Origin: Adiantum capillus-veneris
Lineage: Eukaryota > Streptophyta > Polypodiopsida > Polypodiales > Pteridaceae
Length of the DNA stretch: 64,000 bases
Reading direction: 5' to 3'
Assembly: GCA_014529385.2 (NCBI GenBank)
Contig: CM043970.1
Coordinates: forward strand, 61,013,523 to 61,077,522
Below are positions 38,151 to 47,442 of this stretch, one piece after another (position 1 is the stretch's first letter; each line of letters starts with the position of its first letter). Under the pieces are notes generated by a model. The model was not told where the DNA came from, did no database searches, and saw only the letters and a program-made list of their open reading frames with translations. Position numbers and translations under genes: made by a program.

Positions 38151-39890
38151 TGTAAGGTGCAACGGAATGAATGTTGAACTTTGCTCAAGATGAGTGCTCC
38201 GAACTGTGCTCAAGGTTCCTTTTACTTATGGAAGGCAGAGCCTTCCGTTCCTTTAGTGAGAGAGTGCAATGGACACAAACAAAGTGATGGACACTGTGAA
38301 TGAAGGTACTGAGACTGAGAGATAGAGAGAGAAGAGAATACGACACCAGAATGTTGTCAAACCCTCCTCCGAAGGCCCCACTCTCTATGACGAGAGCAAT
38401 CTACTTATGATTGCACAAATCTCTACAATGCTTGGACTTGCCGACGATGTCAACGACGATGAGGACGACGACGAGACAGGCTGAAATCTGAGAATGCTAA
38501 GAGCTGAAATCTGCAAATCTTGTATCTGCTGAATTCTGACTCTATGTCAGTGACGATGTCGATGGCGAGGATGCGACGATGACGCGCTGAAAACGCAGAT
38601 GCTGAAATCTGCGTTTTCCGGGTTGAATCTGTAAACTCTCGCTGAATCTGACCGTGCGGCGAGGATCTACTGCAGAAGGTACTGAGACTGAGAGATAGAG
38701 AGAGAAGAGAATACGACACCAGAATGTTGTCAAACCCTCCTCCGAAGGCCCCACTCTCTATGACGAGAGCGGTCTACTTATGATTGCACAAATCTCTACA
38801 ATGCTTGGACTTGCCGACGATGTCAACGACGATGAGGACAACAACGAGACGGGCTGAAATCTGAGAATGCTAAGAACTAAAATCTGCAAATCTTGTATCT
38901 GCTGAATTCTGACTCTATGTCGGTGACGATGTCGATGGCAATGCGACGATGACGTGCTGAAAACGCAGATGCTGAAATCTGCGTTTTCCGGGCTGAATCT
39001 GTAAACTCTAGCTGAATCTGACCGTGCGGCAAGGATCTACTGCGGGAAGGTGAGATCTACGAGATTTAGGGGTTCTACTGCGGATACTGAATGCTGAAAA
39101 CTGGAAACGCTGGTGCTATTGTGGATTTCATCGCGAAGGAACTGCAAAACGCTAGGTCGCCTGCTGCTGCTTCAAAAACGCTAGGGCTGAATTCTGTTGC
39201 TGGGGAAAAATCCACTAACGCTAGTGCTGATCTGCTGCCGTGAAGTGGTTCTGCTGTGTCTACCAATGCCGAAGCTCCTCTGCAATGCAAAATCGCCAAG
39301 GCTGATCTATCCTTGCAAAAACGCTAGCTTGATGCTGACTTGCAAAAACGCTAGGCCATGTTGTTGGGGGTCCTGCTGAGAAGGTGCCTGTTGAGCGAGT
39401 GCTCCTACTGCCTCTTCTGCCAGAAAGTGCTAACTTTGGTTTGCTTATATATTATCTTAGCAAAATTGCCCTACCCAGTTTCCAACAAAAGTCACTTAAT
39501 AAATAAGTGAAAAATGTCAAAAATAGGGAAAATCTATACTATATATTAAGGAGACTGGTTTTCCAGTGCCACGTGTCAAAGTTTGCTGCATCCGGTGAGT
39601 TCCGGTTTACATGAGTGAGGGGGAGAGGGAGGCCGCCGAAGGTGGCCGGTTGTACTAGTAGGTTTAATGCACTGGAAAATTTCCCTGATGGATTCTGATG
39701 GGAATGTTGATGATCATGCTGTGTGCAACCGGAGGATATGCATCTAATCTAAGTGTCTGGTCATGCATGGTCTGCGAACAGACTCACAAAGTGCCATATC
39801 ACTTTCTATTCTAGACTAACTTGACTGAACTGAACCCTGGTCATGCTTTAGCTTGTCCACGAACACATAGGTTGGATGTGTCACGTGACT
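38151..39890 (-). repeat. 5' LTR of C1 (1740 bp) with duplication and Helitron insert
   Basis: Longer than its 3' partner because a block of about 370 bp (GGTACTGAGACTGAGAGATA from 38307 and again from 38679) is duplicated and a 126-bp Helitron sits at 39533-39658. The plus-strand right end reads GTGTCACGTGACT rather than ...GACA. Confidence 0.88.
39533..39658 (+). mobile_element. 126-bp non-autonomous Helitron in C1 5' LTR
   Basis: Starts TCTATACTATATATTAAG and ends CTAG, inserted between A and T: the uninterrupted LTR copies read GGGAAAATAGGTTT here. A GC hairpin GGCCGCC-GAA-GGTGGCC (39631-39647) lies 7 bases before CTAG. TC start, CTAG (CTRR) end, 3' hairpin and AT target without duplication are the Helitron hallmarks. 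No coding capacity. Confidence 0.9.
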
Positions 39891-39943
39891 CAGATACTCC
39901 TCATATTGTGAAACTTTACCTTGAAGCGTTTAGTTTAGCATAG

Positions 39944-40522
39944 TCTATTCCAAATGGAACCCCGAATTCAGCTTGGCCGGATATCTGGTGCACTGGGTAT
40001 GCACAATAGGGGAGTTACTCCGCTCCTTTGTCCAAACATGCCTCGATTTTTGATACTAGAGTCACTGATGTCTCTTTGAGCTTCAGGGATACTGAGAGCT
40101 GACAGTATTTTGTTGTATGACTTTATGAACTGGAATTCCCGAACATGATACTGACTTGTTCTTGCCTTGTTTAAGTGCAAGAACTGGTAGAAGAAATGAC
40201 TGCAGCATTTTGGTCTGAATGATCTCGATGGTTGCAATAGGGATTAGTCAATTGGGCATCTATGAGGTCCTAAGTGGATCTACATGCAATTGCTAATTGC
40301 ATTGCCGATAAATCATGGTATGAGATCCGAATCGATGTTGAATGTGATTTGTCATGTGATGTCCTGTGATGTTGTGTGATGTGACTATCGATTGGTACAT
40401 GTGTTAATGTGTGTTCCTAGTGCGTCGGTACTAACAGTCAGTGTCTGTTAAGACAGTTTATGGCTTCTGCCTGTTTTGCAGGCGTAATCGAGGGAGATTA
40501 CAATGCTTTCAAGAGGGGGGTA
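39944..40522 (+). other. Gypsy-B 3' UTR
   Basis: Non-coding sequence between the Gypsy-B stop and its 3' LTR, partly similar to the same region of Gypsy-F (AGGGATACTGA...TGACAGTATTTTG). Ends in purine tract AAGAGGGGGGTA. Confidence 0.7.
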
Positions 40523-40762
40523 TGTCACAAACTGATGTCGTGGCTGCCCAGTACACACACACATCCTCTCTTGGCATGGAATGGAATGCAGTCTGGCTGA
40601 AAACTGAAAAATGCGTTGTCTTGCTGACGTGGCAGGCAGTAACGAACCTGTTTGCATTTTGCAACGCAGTCCACGAGACTGTATGGAAATGCTGATGTGG
40701 CAGCTGGTGTACGAAAAAAGCAGGGCAATCTTCTGTGGCAATTTTTACCTGCTTTTGGCTAC

Positions 40763-40794
<32 letters not shown>

Positions 40795-41159
40795 CTCTTT
40801 TGTTTTTTTTGGCTCAAGAGAGCTTGAGAGAGAGAAAACATGCTTTTGATTTTTAAAGCTTTTGGGATGTGCTTTTAGCACCCCTTGTAAATCTATTTAT
40901 TAGTGGTTTGGACTCTCACTTCTCAGAGCATCTGGACGCAGAGTCTGAGAGAGAGTCTCGACCACTTGCTTGTACTTTGAGTTGCAGATTAATACAAAAA
41001 GAAATACAGAAAGGGGCGCCAGTCTTTGGGGCCAATATCTCTAGGCACAGAACTCCGTTGGGCCAATGTCGAATCAATTGTGGACTGTGAACTATTTTGA
41101 AGTGAATTCTTGTGGTGCCGCAATAGAATCTCGACTTGGGAGTGTCCAAGTCTGTTACA
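40523..41159 (+). repeat. 3' LTR of Gypsy-B (637 bp)
   Basis: Starts TGTCACAAACTG after the purine tract and ends CTGTTACA. The last 74 bp match the 5' LTR remnant. Has a (GA)n tract near 40770-40794 and the shared block AAGAAATACAGAAAGGGGCG at 40999-41018. Confidence 0.9.
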
Positions 41160-42298
41160 CTAGTCGTACATGCATGCCCTAGACCTGTGAAGCAACAGAG
41201 TGGTGTAAATCTAACACCCCCTCTCAGCACCTGATGCTCAACAAACCGCATGAAGCCGAAGATGTGAGACAAATGATGAAGATGTTTGATGCGATGTCCA
41301 CATAAGGACAATACTCCGGCGAACTCCGCGAGTGTAGCAGCAGTCTAGGGTGTCCCGACCTCCGAGAGATCTCTATGGTAAAGTGCCGTCACGAGCAGTG
41401 TAGCAAACAGTTGTACTCCGCTGATGCAGGGTGAAGATATTGTGTGAAGGTCCCGAACTGAGTGTGAAAACAACTCCTTGTTGTAAAAGAAGTGCCAATA
41501 GGCCTACAAGTGTCCTGCCCAATAGGATCTGTGGTATCTGTAGTCAAACCGTCTGGAGAAAATGGGGAAGCCCAAGAACCATCATGAGCATGACCAGAAG
41601 CCTCTCAAAGCATGAACCTGTAACCCGGTGTGGCCAGGTGCCTAAGCTGTGTAAAACTCTAGGAAGACCAGATGTAGCAAGCTGTGTCGTAAACGTCCTC
41701 CGAAACAAGGAAAGCAAGACTGAACAATTTGCATTGTAGAAGCTATCGTAAGCTGTAGTAGTCACCGGGAGATCGTACGGACCACCACCGGATAGTGTCC
41801 TGTCAGTAGGTAGGGTAATCCAAGACGAGGGGAAAGCCAGACTCAACAGTCTACGCTATGAAGGGCCTCTGAGAAGAGGTGTGGTTAGACCAAGCTGTCT
41901 GCACCGTGATCATCCTATATGAGTAGGGAAGCCAGACTCAACAGTTTGCACTGTAAATAATTTCTGAGAAGAGAAAAGGCCAGACCAATCTGTCTGCGCC
42001 GTCTTGCCTGTATCTCCTGCCTCCAATCCTCCGGTGTCAACCAAAACAAATTATGTGCCAACAACGCCACCAAACCGCAGCTCGGTGTGTCTCTCAATGT
42101 GAATGAGCTGGGAGTGGCCTACTGCCCAGGTCGGGGGATAAGTCTGCTGTAAGGTTACCAAGGGTGAGTGTAAGCAACTCTGAAGGTAGCAATCCAAATG
42201 ATCAGGAGTGTAGAAGAGCAACTGAACTACCATCCAAGCCAAGCTCTGAATGTAGTCGCGGGATGCCTGATCTCCCGCATCTCGCGACTACATTCAAA
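41160..42298 (-). mobile_element. D-left: decayed copia-like element, minus orientation at its left end
   Basis: On the minus strand a purine tract (GCTGAGAGGGGG, ends 41217) precedes an LTR start TGTTAGATTTA (41216 downward), which is cut off by Gypsy-B at 41159. The part 41217-41445 is an inverted copy of 49920-50153. 42061-42285 is a direct copy of 49072-49298, so the block is rearranged. Three imperfect copies of GCCAGACTCAACAGT lie at about 41685, 41850 and 41930. No domain is recognised here. A short hairpin (GAATGTAGTCGCGGGATGC and its inverse) lies at 42249-42295. Confidence 0.55.
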
Positions 42299-42386
42299 GC
42301 TTGACTACAGGATTCCGGATGCTATTGGCGATCTCCCTCGACGCCATACAGTTCGGTACCAGTACCTCACTTTGAAAAGGAGGGGA

Positions 42387-43064
42387 TGTCAAGTGACACA
42401 TCCAACCCTATGTGTCCGTGGACAAGCTACAGCATAATAGGGTTCCGTCAGTCCAGTCAATCTAGATTAGAAGTTTCCCATCGCCAGCAGAACCACCAGA
42501 CCAGTGTTTTCAGCAGCAGGTAAACCAGCGTTTTCAGCAACAGGTTAACTTGCGTTTTCAGCCCTAAAACACTGCGGACAGCAGCGTTTTTGTCAAGCAG
42601 TTTCAGCCCCCCAAAAACGCAGCCAAACCTGCGTTTTTCAGCAGTCCAAAACAGCCCCAGATTTTCAGCAGATAGCATTTTTTGGACAGCAGTTAGATCC
42701 ATCCCATTTCAGCCCTATTGTCGTCATCGCCGTCCCGGTTGTCGTCGTCGACATAGCCTAGTTTTGCATTAGCCATATGCATCAACTTTGTACCACTTTA
42801 TGCAATCAATCGTAGACCACTCTCGCCAACGAGAGTGGGGCCTTCGGAGGAGGGTTTTACGTCTGGTGTCGCATCTCTCTTCTCTCTCTATCTCTCAGTC
42901 TCATACACTTGCACGCACAGTGTCCACTCACTTCGTTTGTGATCATAGCACTCTCTCATTAAGAACGGAAGGCTCTACCTCCATAAGAACAAAAGGAACC
43001 TTGAGCACAGTTCGGACCACTCATCTTGAGCAAAGCGCAAACAATCATTCCGCTGCACTTAACA
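42387..43064 (+). repeat. First LTR of the C array (678 bp, internally deleted)
   Basis: Starts TGTCAAGTGACACATCC after AAAAGGAGGGGA and ends GCACTTAACA before the primer site TGGTATCAGAGC (43066-43077). Lacks much of the middle of the 1154-bp LTR. The peak of GCGTTTT motifs is retained. Confidence 0.87.
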
Positions 43065-43129
43065 TTGGTATCAGAGCTTTGGCAGTGTTCTGTATCACTC
43101 AAGGAAAGAACCACAAGAATCACGAGATG

Positions 43130-43617
43130 ACCATTCTGAAGTCGTGGATTCTTGTGGGTTCTTGGGGTCTTGAGGTTTTTAAGTTCACGAGGAACTTGGG
43201 TTCTTGGGGGTCTTGAGGGTCTTGAGGTTCTTGAGGTTCTTGAGGTTTTCTTTCGCTTGCAATCTGTGTTCGAGAAGGATCTTCTCTTCACCCGAGTTCT
43301 GCTCTTTTCCGCGGGCGCACCCCTTGGCGGCCTTGCACTCACACCAAGGGTGCTTTTTCCCACCTCACGTCGATTGGCCGGCCGCTAAGTGCACGATCCG
43401 CTCTCAATGAGTGAAAAGAGGCACAAGGGGAAGCTGGACAAGCCCTTCTATCTTGGGATTCCTGTCACTCTTCAAAAACACGATTAGGAATCGACACGTC
43501 CAAGCGAACTTGGGTTCGTGCAACCGCAACAAGCAAAAAAAAATTATTGTGGTTCTTTCCTTGAGTGATACAGAACACTGCCAAAGCTCTGATACCAATG
43601 TAAGGTGCAACGGAATG
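43130..43617 (-). repeat. Inverted leader segment inside C2
   Basis: Between about 43130 and 43617 the leader, primer site (minus, 43586-43597) and last 20 bp of an LTR (43599-43618) appear in reverse. The forward primer site is already present at 43066. The right junction falls in GGAATG, shared by the LTR end and by the ORF start region, so a microhomology-mediated switch is likely. Confidence 0.8.
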
Positions 43618-44339
43618 GGTACTTCGCTTGGAAGTGGTGAGCATGAGAGAGGCGACGAAGAATTTCCCCACCATGAGGTTTTCCTGACCCTTCCCCATCT
43701 ATGACAAAGATTGCACTAACTCCTATGGAGCCTTTAGACCAAATGTTTCTGGAAAGGAAGTTAGAACGCGAAGCAAGAAATGTAGAAAGAAAAGCAGAAA
43801 TGGATCGCAAAAATGCAGAAGAATGGCAGAAATGGAACGGAGACACGCAGAAAGAAGATCAGAAAGAGAAGCAGAAAGAGAATCAGCAAGGAAGGAAGCC
43901 AAAGCAATACAAGAACAGAGTGACCAACAAAACAAAGAGTTCTGGCGACTCTATTCTCAAGTTCAAGCACAGATGCAAGAGATTTGGGGAAAGGAGACTC
44001 TCTCAGTCTCTTCTTCTCCAAAGCATGACACACAGGATTTGCATGATTATGAGAAGCATGATGATTTGATTGACAATGATAAGCATGATGATTTGATTGA
44101 CAATGATAAGCATGATGATTTGGATGTTAATGACAAGCATGATGATTTGCATGATCAAGATGTGATTTCTCACAAGCATGATGAGTTGCATGAAGATGAT
44201 GTGATTGTTCACAAGGATGATGAGTTAGTTGATGCTTTTTCTAGCGAAGCTAACCTCGTTGTTGCAGATTCAATCAATCACGCAGAATCGATCTTGGCTC
44301 TCGAGTCGAGGTCCAAAGAACCCCCACAGGACGATTCGA
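43615..44339 (+). pseudogene. C2 copy of the family C ORF, truncated at both ends
   Basis: Begins at 43615 (MGTSLGSGEHERG, aligning with MDTSLGG of intact copies), changes frame near 43690 and again near 43830. It then reads the coiled coil with QNKEFWRLYSQVQAQMQEIW and five KHDDL/KHDEL units, and stops being homologous after LALESRSKEPPQDDS, where it joins the next LTR at 44340. The whole C-terminal half is missing. Confidence 0.82.
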
Positions 44340-45493
44340 TGTCACGTGACACATCCAACCCTATGTGTCCGTGGACAAGCTACAGCATGATCAGGGTTCA
44401 ATGAGTCCAGTCAAGTCTAGATTAGAAGTGATCTGGCACTTTTGTGAGTCTATTCGTAGACCGTGCATGCCAAGTCACTTGGTATAGATGCATATCCTCT
44501 GGTTGCACACAGCATGATCATCAGTATTCCCATCAGAATCCATTAGAATCAGTTAGGGGAATTTTCCAGTGCATTTAGCCTATTTTCCTTATTTTTGGTA
44601 TTTTTCACTTATTATTTTTAAGTGGCTTTCCAACAAAAGTAGGTAGGGCAATTTTGCTAAGTTTGTATATAAGCAAACCCAAGTTAGCACTAAATGGCAG
44701 AAGAGGCAGCAAGAGCACATGCTCAACGGGCACCTTCTCAACAAGAACCCATCAACCCTAGCGTTTGCAGATTCCCTCTCCAAGCCCTGGCGTTTTTGGA
44801 CACCCTCAGAACTTCCCCATCCCTGGCGTTTTGCAGAGTTGCTTGATCGCCACAGATTGCCTGGCGTTTCGAGTTCCCATGATCGCCAACCTAACCTCAG
44901 CCATAGCGTTTTTGGATTTCATCAGCAGTACCAGTTTGCTAGCGTTTTTCAGATCTGCCAGCGTTTTTGTTTCCAGCCATTCCACAGCAGAAAGCTCAGC
45001 GTTTTCAGCATTCCCGACAGTAGCAGATTCAGCCCTAGTTGGTTGCAGAGGATCCCTAAATTCAGCCCTCGAAAACGCAGCCAAAACAAAGATTTTCAGC
45101 CACCGAAACAGCCCCGAAATTCAGCAGGTAGAAGATCACAGATTTCAGCCCTAAAGTCGTCGTCGTCATCGGCATAGTCCCAAGTTGCATCAGTCCATTA
45201 CATACGCATTGTACCACTTTTTGTGCAATCATAAGTAGACCACTCTCGCCAACGAGAGTGGGGCCTTCGGAGGAGGGTTTTACAACGTCTCTAGTGTCGT
45301 ATCTCTCTTCTCTCTCTATCTCTCGGTCTCATACACTTGCACGCACAGTGTCCATTCACTTCGTTTGTGATCATAGCACTCTCTCATTAAGAACGGAAGG
45401 CTCTACCTTCCATAAGAACAAAAGGAACCTCGAGCACAGTTCGGAGCACTCATCTTGAGCAAAGCGCAAACATTCATTCCGTTGCACCTAACA
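44340..45493 (+). repeat. Middle LTR of the C array (1154 bp)
   Basis: Starts TGTCACGTGACACATCC, ends GCACCTAACA. Has a TATA box (TATATAAG, 44666-44673) and about nine copies of GCGTTT(T) between 44755 and 45090. It serves as 3' LTR of C2 and 5' LTR of C4. Primer site TGGTATCAGAGC follows at 45495-45506. Confidence 0.9.
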
Positions 45494-45928
45494 TTGGTAT
45501 CAGAGCTTTGGCAGTGTTCTGTATCACTCAAGGAAAGAACCACAAGAATCACGAGAATTTTTTTTGCTTGTTGAGGTCGCACGAACCCAAGTTCGCTTGG
45601 GCGTGTCGATTCCTAATCGTGTTTTGTTGAAGAGTGACAGGAATCCAAAGAAAGAAGGGCTTGTCCAGCCTCCCCTTGTGTCTCTTTTCACTCATTGAGA
45701 GCGGACCGTGCACTTAGCGGCCGGCCAATCGACGTGAGGTGGGAAAAAGCAACCTTGGTGTGAGCGCAAGGCCGCCAAGGGGTGCGCCCGCAGAAAGGAG
45801 TAGAACTCGGGTGAAGAGAAGATCCTTCTCAAACGCGGTTTGCAAGCGAAAGAAAACCTCAAGAACCAAGACCCCCAAGAACCCAAGTTCCTCGTGAACT
45901 TAAGAACCCAAGAACCCACGATTGCAGA
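45494..45928 (+). other. C4 leader
   Basis: 435 bases from primer site to ORF start, containing GGCCGGCC near 45718 and repeated AAGAACC(C) units just before the ORF. Conserved in all C copies; probably untranslated. Confidence 0.75.
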
Positions 45929-47299
45929 ATGGTCATCACTCGAAGCGGAATGGATACTTCGCTTGGAGGTGATGAGCATGAGAGAGGCGAAGAAGAATTT
46001 TCCCCACCAGGAGGTTTTTCCAACCCTCACCCTTCCCCATCTACGACAAAGATTGCACTAACTCCTATGGAGGAGTTGAAGCGGTTGTCTATGGAAAGAA
46101 AGCTAGAACGCGAAGAAAGAGAAGCAGAAAGAAAGGCCTATGAAGAAGAAAGGGCAGCCATAGATCGTGAATACAAAGAAGGAATGGCCGCCATACAACG
46201 TAAGTACGACTTGGAAGCCAAAGCAATACAAGAACAGAGGGACCGACAAAACAAAGAGTTTTGGCGATTCTATTCTCAAGTTCAGGCACAGATACAAGAG
46301 ATTTGGGGAAAGGAGACTGTCTCAGTCTCTTCTTCTCCAAAGCATGATACACAGGATTTGCATGATTGTGTGAAGCATGATGATGATTTGATTGACAATG
46401 ATAAGCATGATGATTTGAATGATAATGATGAGCATGATGATTTGCATGATCAAGATGTGATTTCTCACAAGCATGATGAGTTGCATGAAGATGATGTGAT
46501 TATTCACAAGGATGATGTGTTAGTGGATGCTTTTTCTAGCAAAGCTAACCTCGTTGTAGATTCGATCAATCACAAAGAACCGATCTTGGCTTTCGAGTCG
46601 AGGTCCAAAGAACCCCCACAGGACGATTCGATCATTCAGGAAGAAGCGATCTTAGCTCTCGTGCCTAGGTCCAAAGAACCCTCACAGGAAGTATTATGTG
46701 TTCGCATGATTGATACGCACGCATTGTTTAAGTGTTTCATTCGTGATTTCCTATATTTTAGTCAGCATCGTTATGTGATCCCTTTTCCTAGGCATGACAT
46801 ATTGTATGTTGAGCACGTTTCTCTCATGGATGAGCACGAATGTATGCGGATTTTTCATGAAAAGCTGAAAAGTATGTATTCAAGGAATTCACATTCCATG
46901 TCTCTTCCTTGGCATAACACATTTATAGAAAGAGCACCAAAAAGTATGAGCACCAAGCATGGGCATTTCCGTTGTGAATTGCCACAGTTGATTGCTTTAG
47001 ATCAAAAGAGAAAGATTCCATCTCATTGTTTGCATATGTTTGGTGAACGGGTTGTCACTCCGTCTCTATGTTCATCTACATTGCATACACATTCTTTAGC
47101 GAAGACAAGATTTCTTCCACTCACTTTACATGGAATAGGTATGTTCATGGTTTTGTGTTGGAAGTGGTTTCAAGAATTTTCAGCCATGGAGATTCTTGAA
47201 GATGGAAGAAGCAGGACTCTAGACGAAGTTGAAGCATCAAAAGAGCCACAAAGGACTTTGTGTCGCTTTCGGCGCGGCCCAAAGAAGCAGGCATTGTAG
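45929..47299 (+). CDS. C4: family C ORF, unknown protein with coiled coil, KHDDL repeats and chromodomain-like end
   Basis: Longest intact copy, 456 codons; I do not recognise the family. Residues 1-50: low-complexity Pro/Ser/Gly (MVITRSGMDTSL). About 51-125: highly charged coiled coil (REEREAERKAYEEERAAIDR). About 135-205: Asp/His-rich repeats of KHDDL(I/N)DND and HKHDELHEDD. About 210-255: repeats of ILAxxSRSKEPPQDDS. About 265-430: a family-specific domain with FIRDFLYFSQHRYVIPFPR, SLPWHNTF, CELPQLIALDQKRKI, LHGIGMFMVLCWKWFQEFS. It ends ...FRRGPKKQAL at TAG (47297-47299). C0 has a glutamine codon there, and the same frame continues to TGA at 47429-47431 with TFMKFKYRMTHTSEW and ADEES, spaced like the chromodomain of Gypsy-E (LVKFK, 8 residues, W, then acidic). 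No Gag knuckle, protease, RT or integrase. Confidence 0.8.
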   Translation: MVITRSGMDTSLGGDEHERGEEEFSPPGGFSNPHPSPSTTKIALTPMEELKRLSMERKLEREEREAERKAYEEERAAIDREYKEGMAAIQRKYDLEAKAIQEQRDRQNKEFWRFYSQVQAQIQEIWGKETVSVSSSPKHDTQDLHDCVKHDDDLIDNDKHDDLNDNDEHDDLHDQDVISHKHDELHEDDVIIHKDDVLVDAFSSKANLVVDSINHKEPILAFESRSKEPPQDDSIIQEEAILALVPRSKEPSQEVLCVRMIDTHALFKCFIRDFLYFSQHRYVIPFPRHDILYVEHVSLMDEHECMRIFHEKLKSMYSRNSHSMSLPWHNTFIERAPKSMSTKHGHFRCELPQLIALDQKRKIPSHCLHMFGERVVTPSLCSSTLHTHSLAKTRFLPLTLHGIGMFMVLCWKWFQEFSAMEILEDGRSRTLDEVEASKEPQRTLCRFRRGPKKQAL

Positions 47300-47442
47300 A
47301 CCTTTATGAAGTTCAAGTACCGCATGACCCACACCTCAGAGTGGGCCGACGAAGAGTCCCTTCCAGGATTCCGGATGCTATTGGCAATCTCCCTCGACGC
47401 AATACAGTTCGGTACCAGTACCTCACTTTGAAAAGGAGGGGA
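47300..47442 (+). promoter_or_regulatory. C4 3' end: chromodomain-like coding remnant and polypurine tract
   Basis: Readable continuation of the C4 frame after its TAG (see that entry), ending TGA at 47429-47431, which overlaps the purine tract GAAAAGGAGGGGA (47430-47442) just before the LTR. Confidence 0.8.

Larger units (their letters stand above)
34996..39890 (-). mobile_element. C1: family C LTR retrotransposon, complete, minus strand, in Gypsy-B
   Basis: 3' LTR 34996-36191, purine tract, ORF, leader, primer site and 5' LTR 38151-39890. Exact 5-bp target duplication CAGAT at 34991-34995 and 39891-39895. The Gypsy-B reading frame resumes directly across the site (LAD then TPHIV). The internal region is only about 1.96 kb and has no RT, integrase or protease, so the element must borrow these. 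Confidence 0.93.
30385..39943 (+). pseudogene. Gypsy-B gag-pol, heavily broken
   Basis: Gag starts at 30385 (MASDKDQSTSSASKD). It has a Lys-rich region and long Ser/Asp tracts (about 30860-31060), then after a frameshift near 31070 the retrotransposon Gag core ([30 protein letters not shown]). Protease-like FDEGAKANFFS at about 31776, with Glu for the usual Ser/Thr. At about 32330 the RT fingers and palm are deleted: the start of RT joins directly to HIVS...MDPAKIESFLGLCSYYQRF. RNase H is frameshifted. Integrase shows the His pair (HCPPFTSHDS), CLVCQKVKF and, after the hAT-like insertion, SDRDLRFTSLFW and SSSFHPQTDGQS. The tail FLVKFKTYSALNAKRMEEDL is split by C1 at 34995 and resumes at 39891 as DTPHIVKLYLEAF, stop 39941-39943. 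Confidence 0.85.
30248..41159 (+). mobile_element. Gypsy-B: Ty3/gypsy chromovirus-type element, hosting nested insertions
   Basis: 5' LTR remnant (30248-30321), tRNA-iMet primer site (30323-30334), gag, protease, partial RT, RNase H, integrase, C-terminal tail, 3' UTR, purine tract AAGAGGGGGGTA (40511-40522) and 3' LTR (40523-41159). Interrupted by a hAT-like element (33392-34169) and by C1 (34996-39890). Removing both restores continuous homology with Gypsy-E. Coding capacity is lost. It appears inserted into an LTR of element D (from 41160). Confidence 0.88.

Noticed and set aside
40441-40856. Overlapping short frames in and before the Gypsy-B 3' LTR
   Set aside because: LTR and UTR sequence; no domain, overlapping on both strands.
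43761-46507. Minus-strand frames opposite the C ORFs (runs of Ile/Met/His)
   Set aside because: Antisense shadows of the KHDDL repeat coding sequence.
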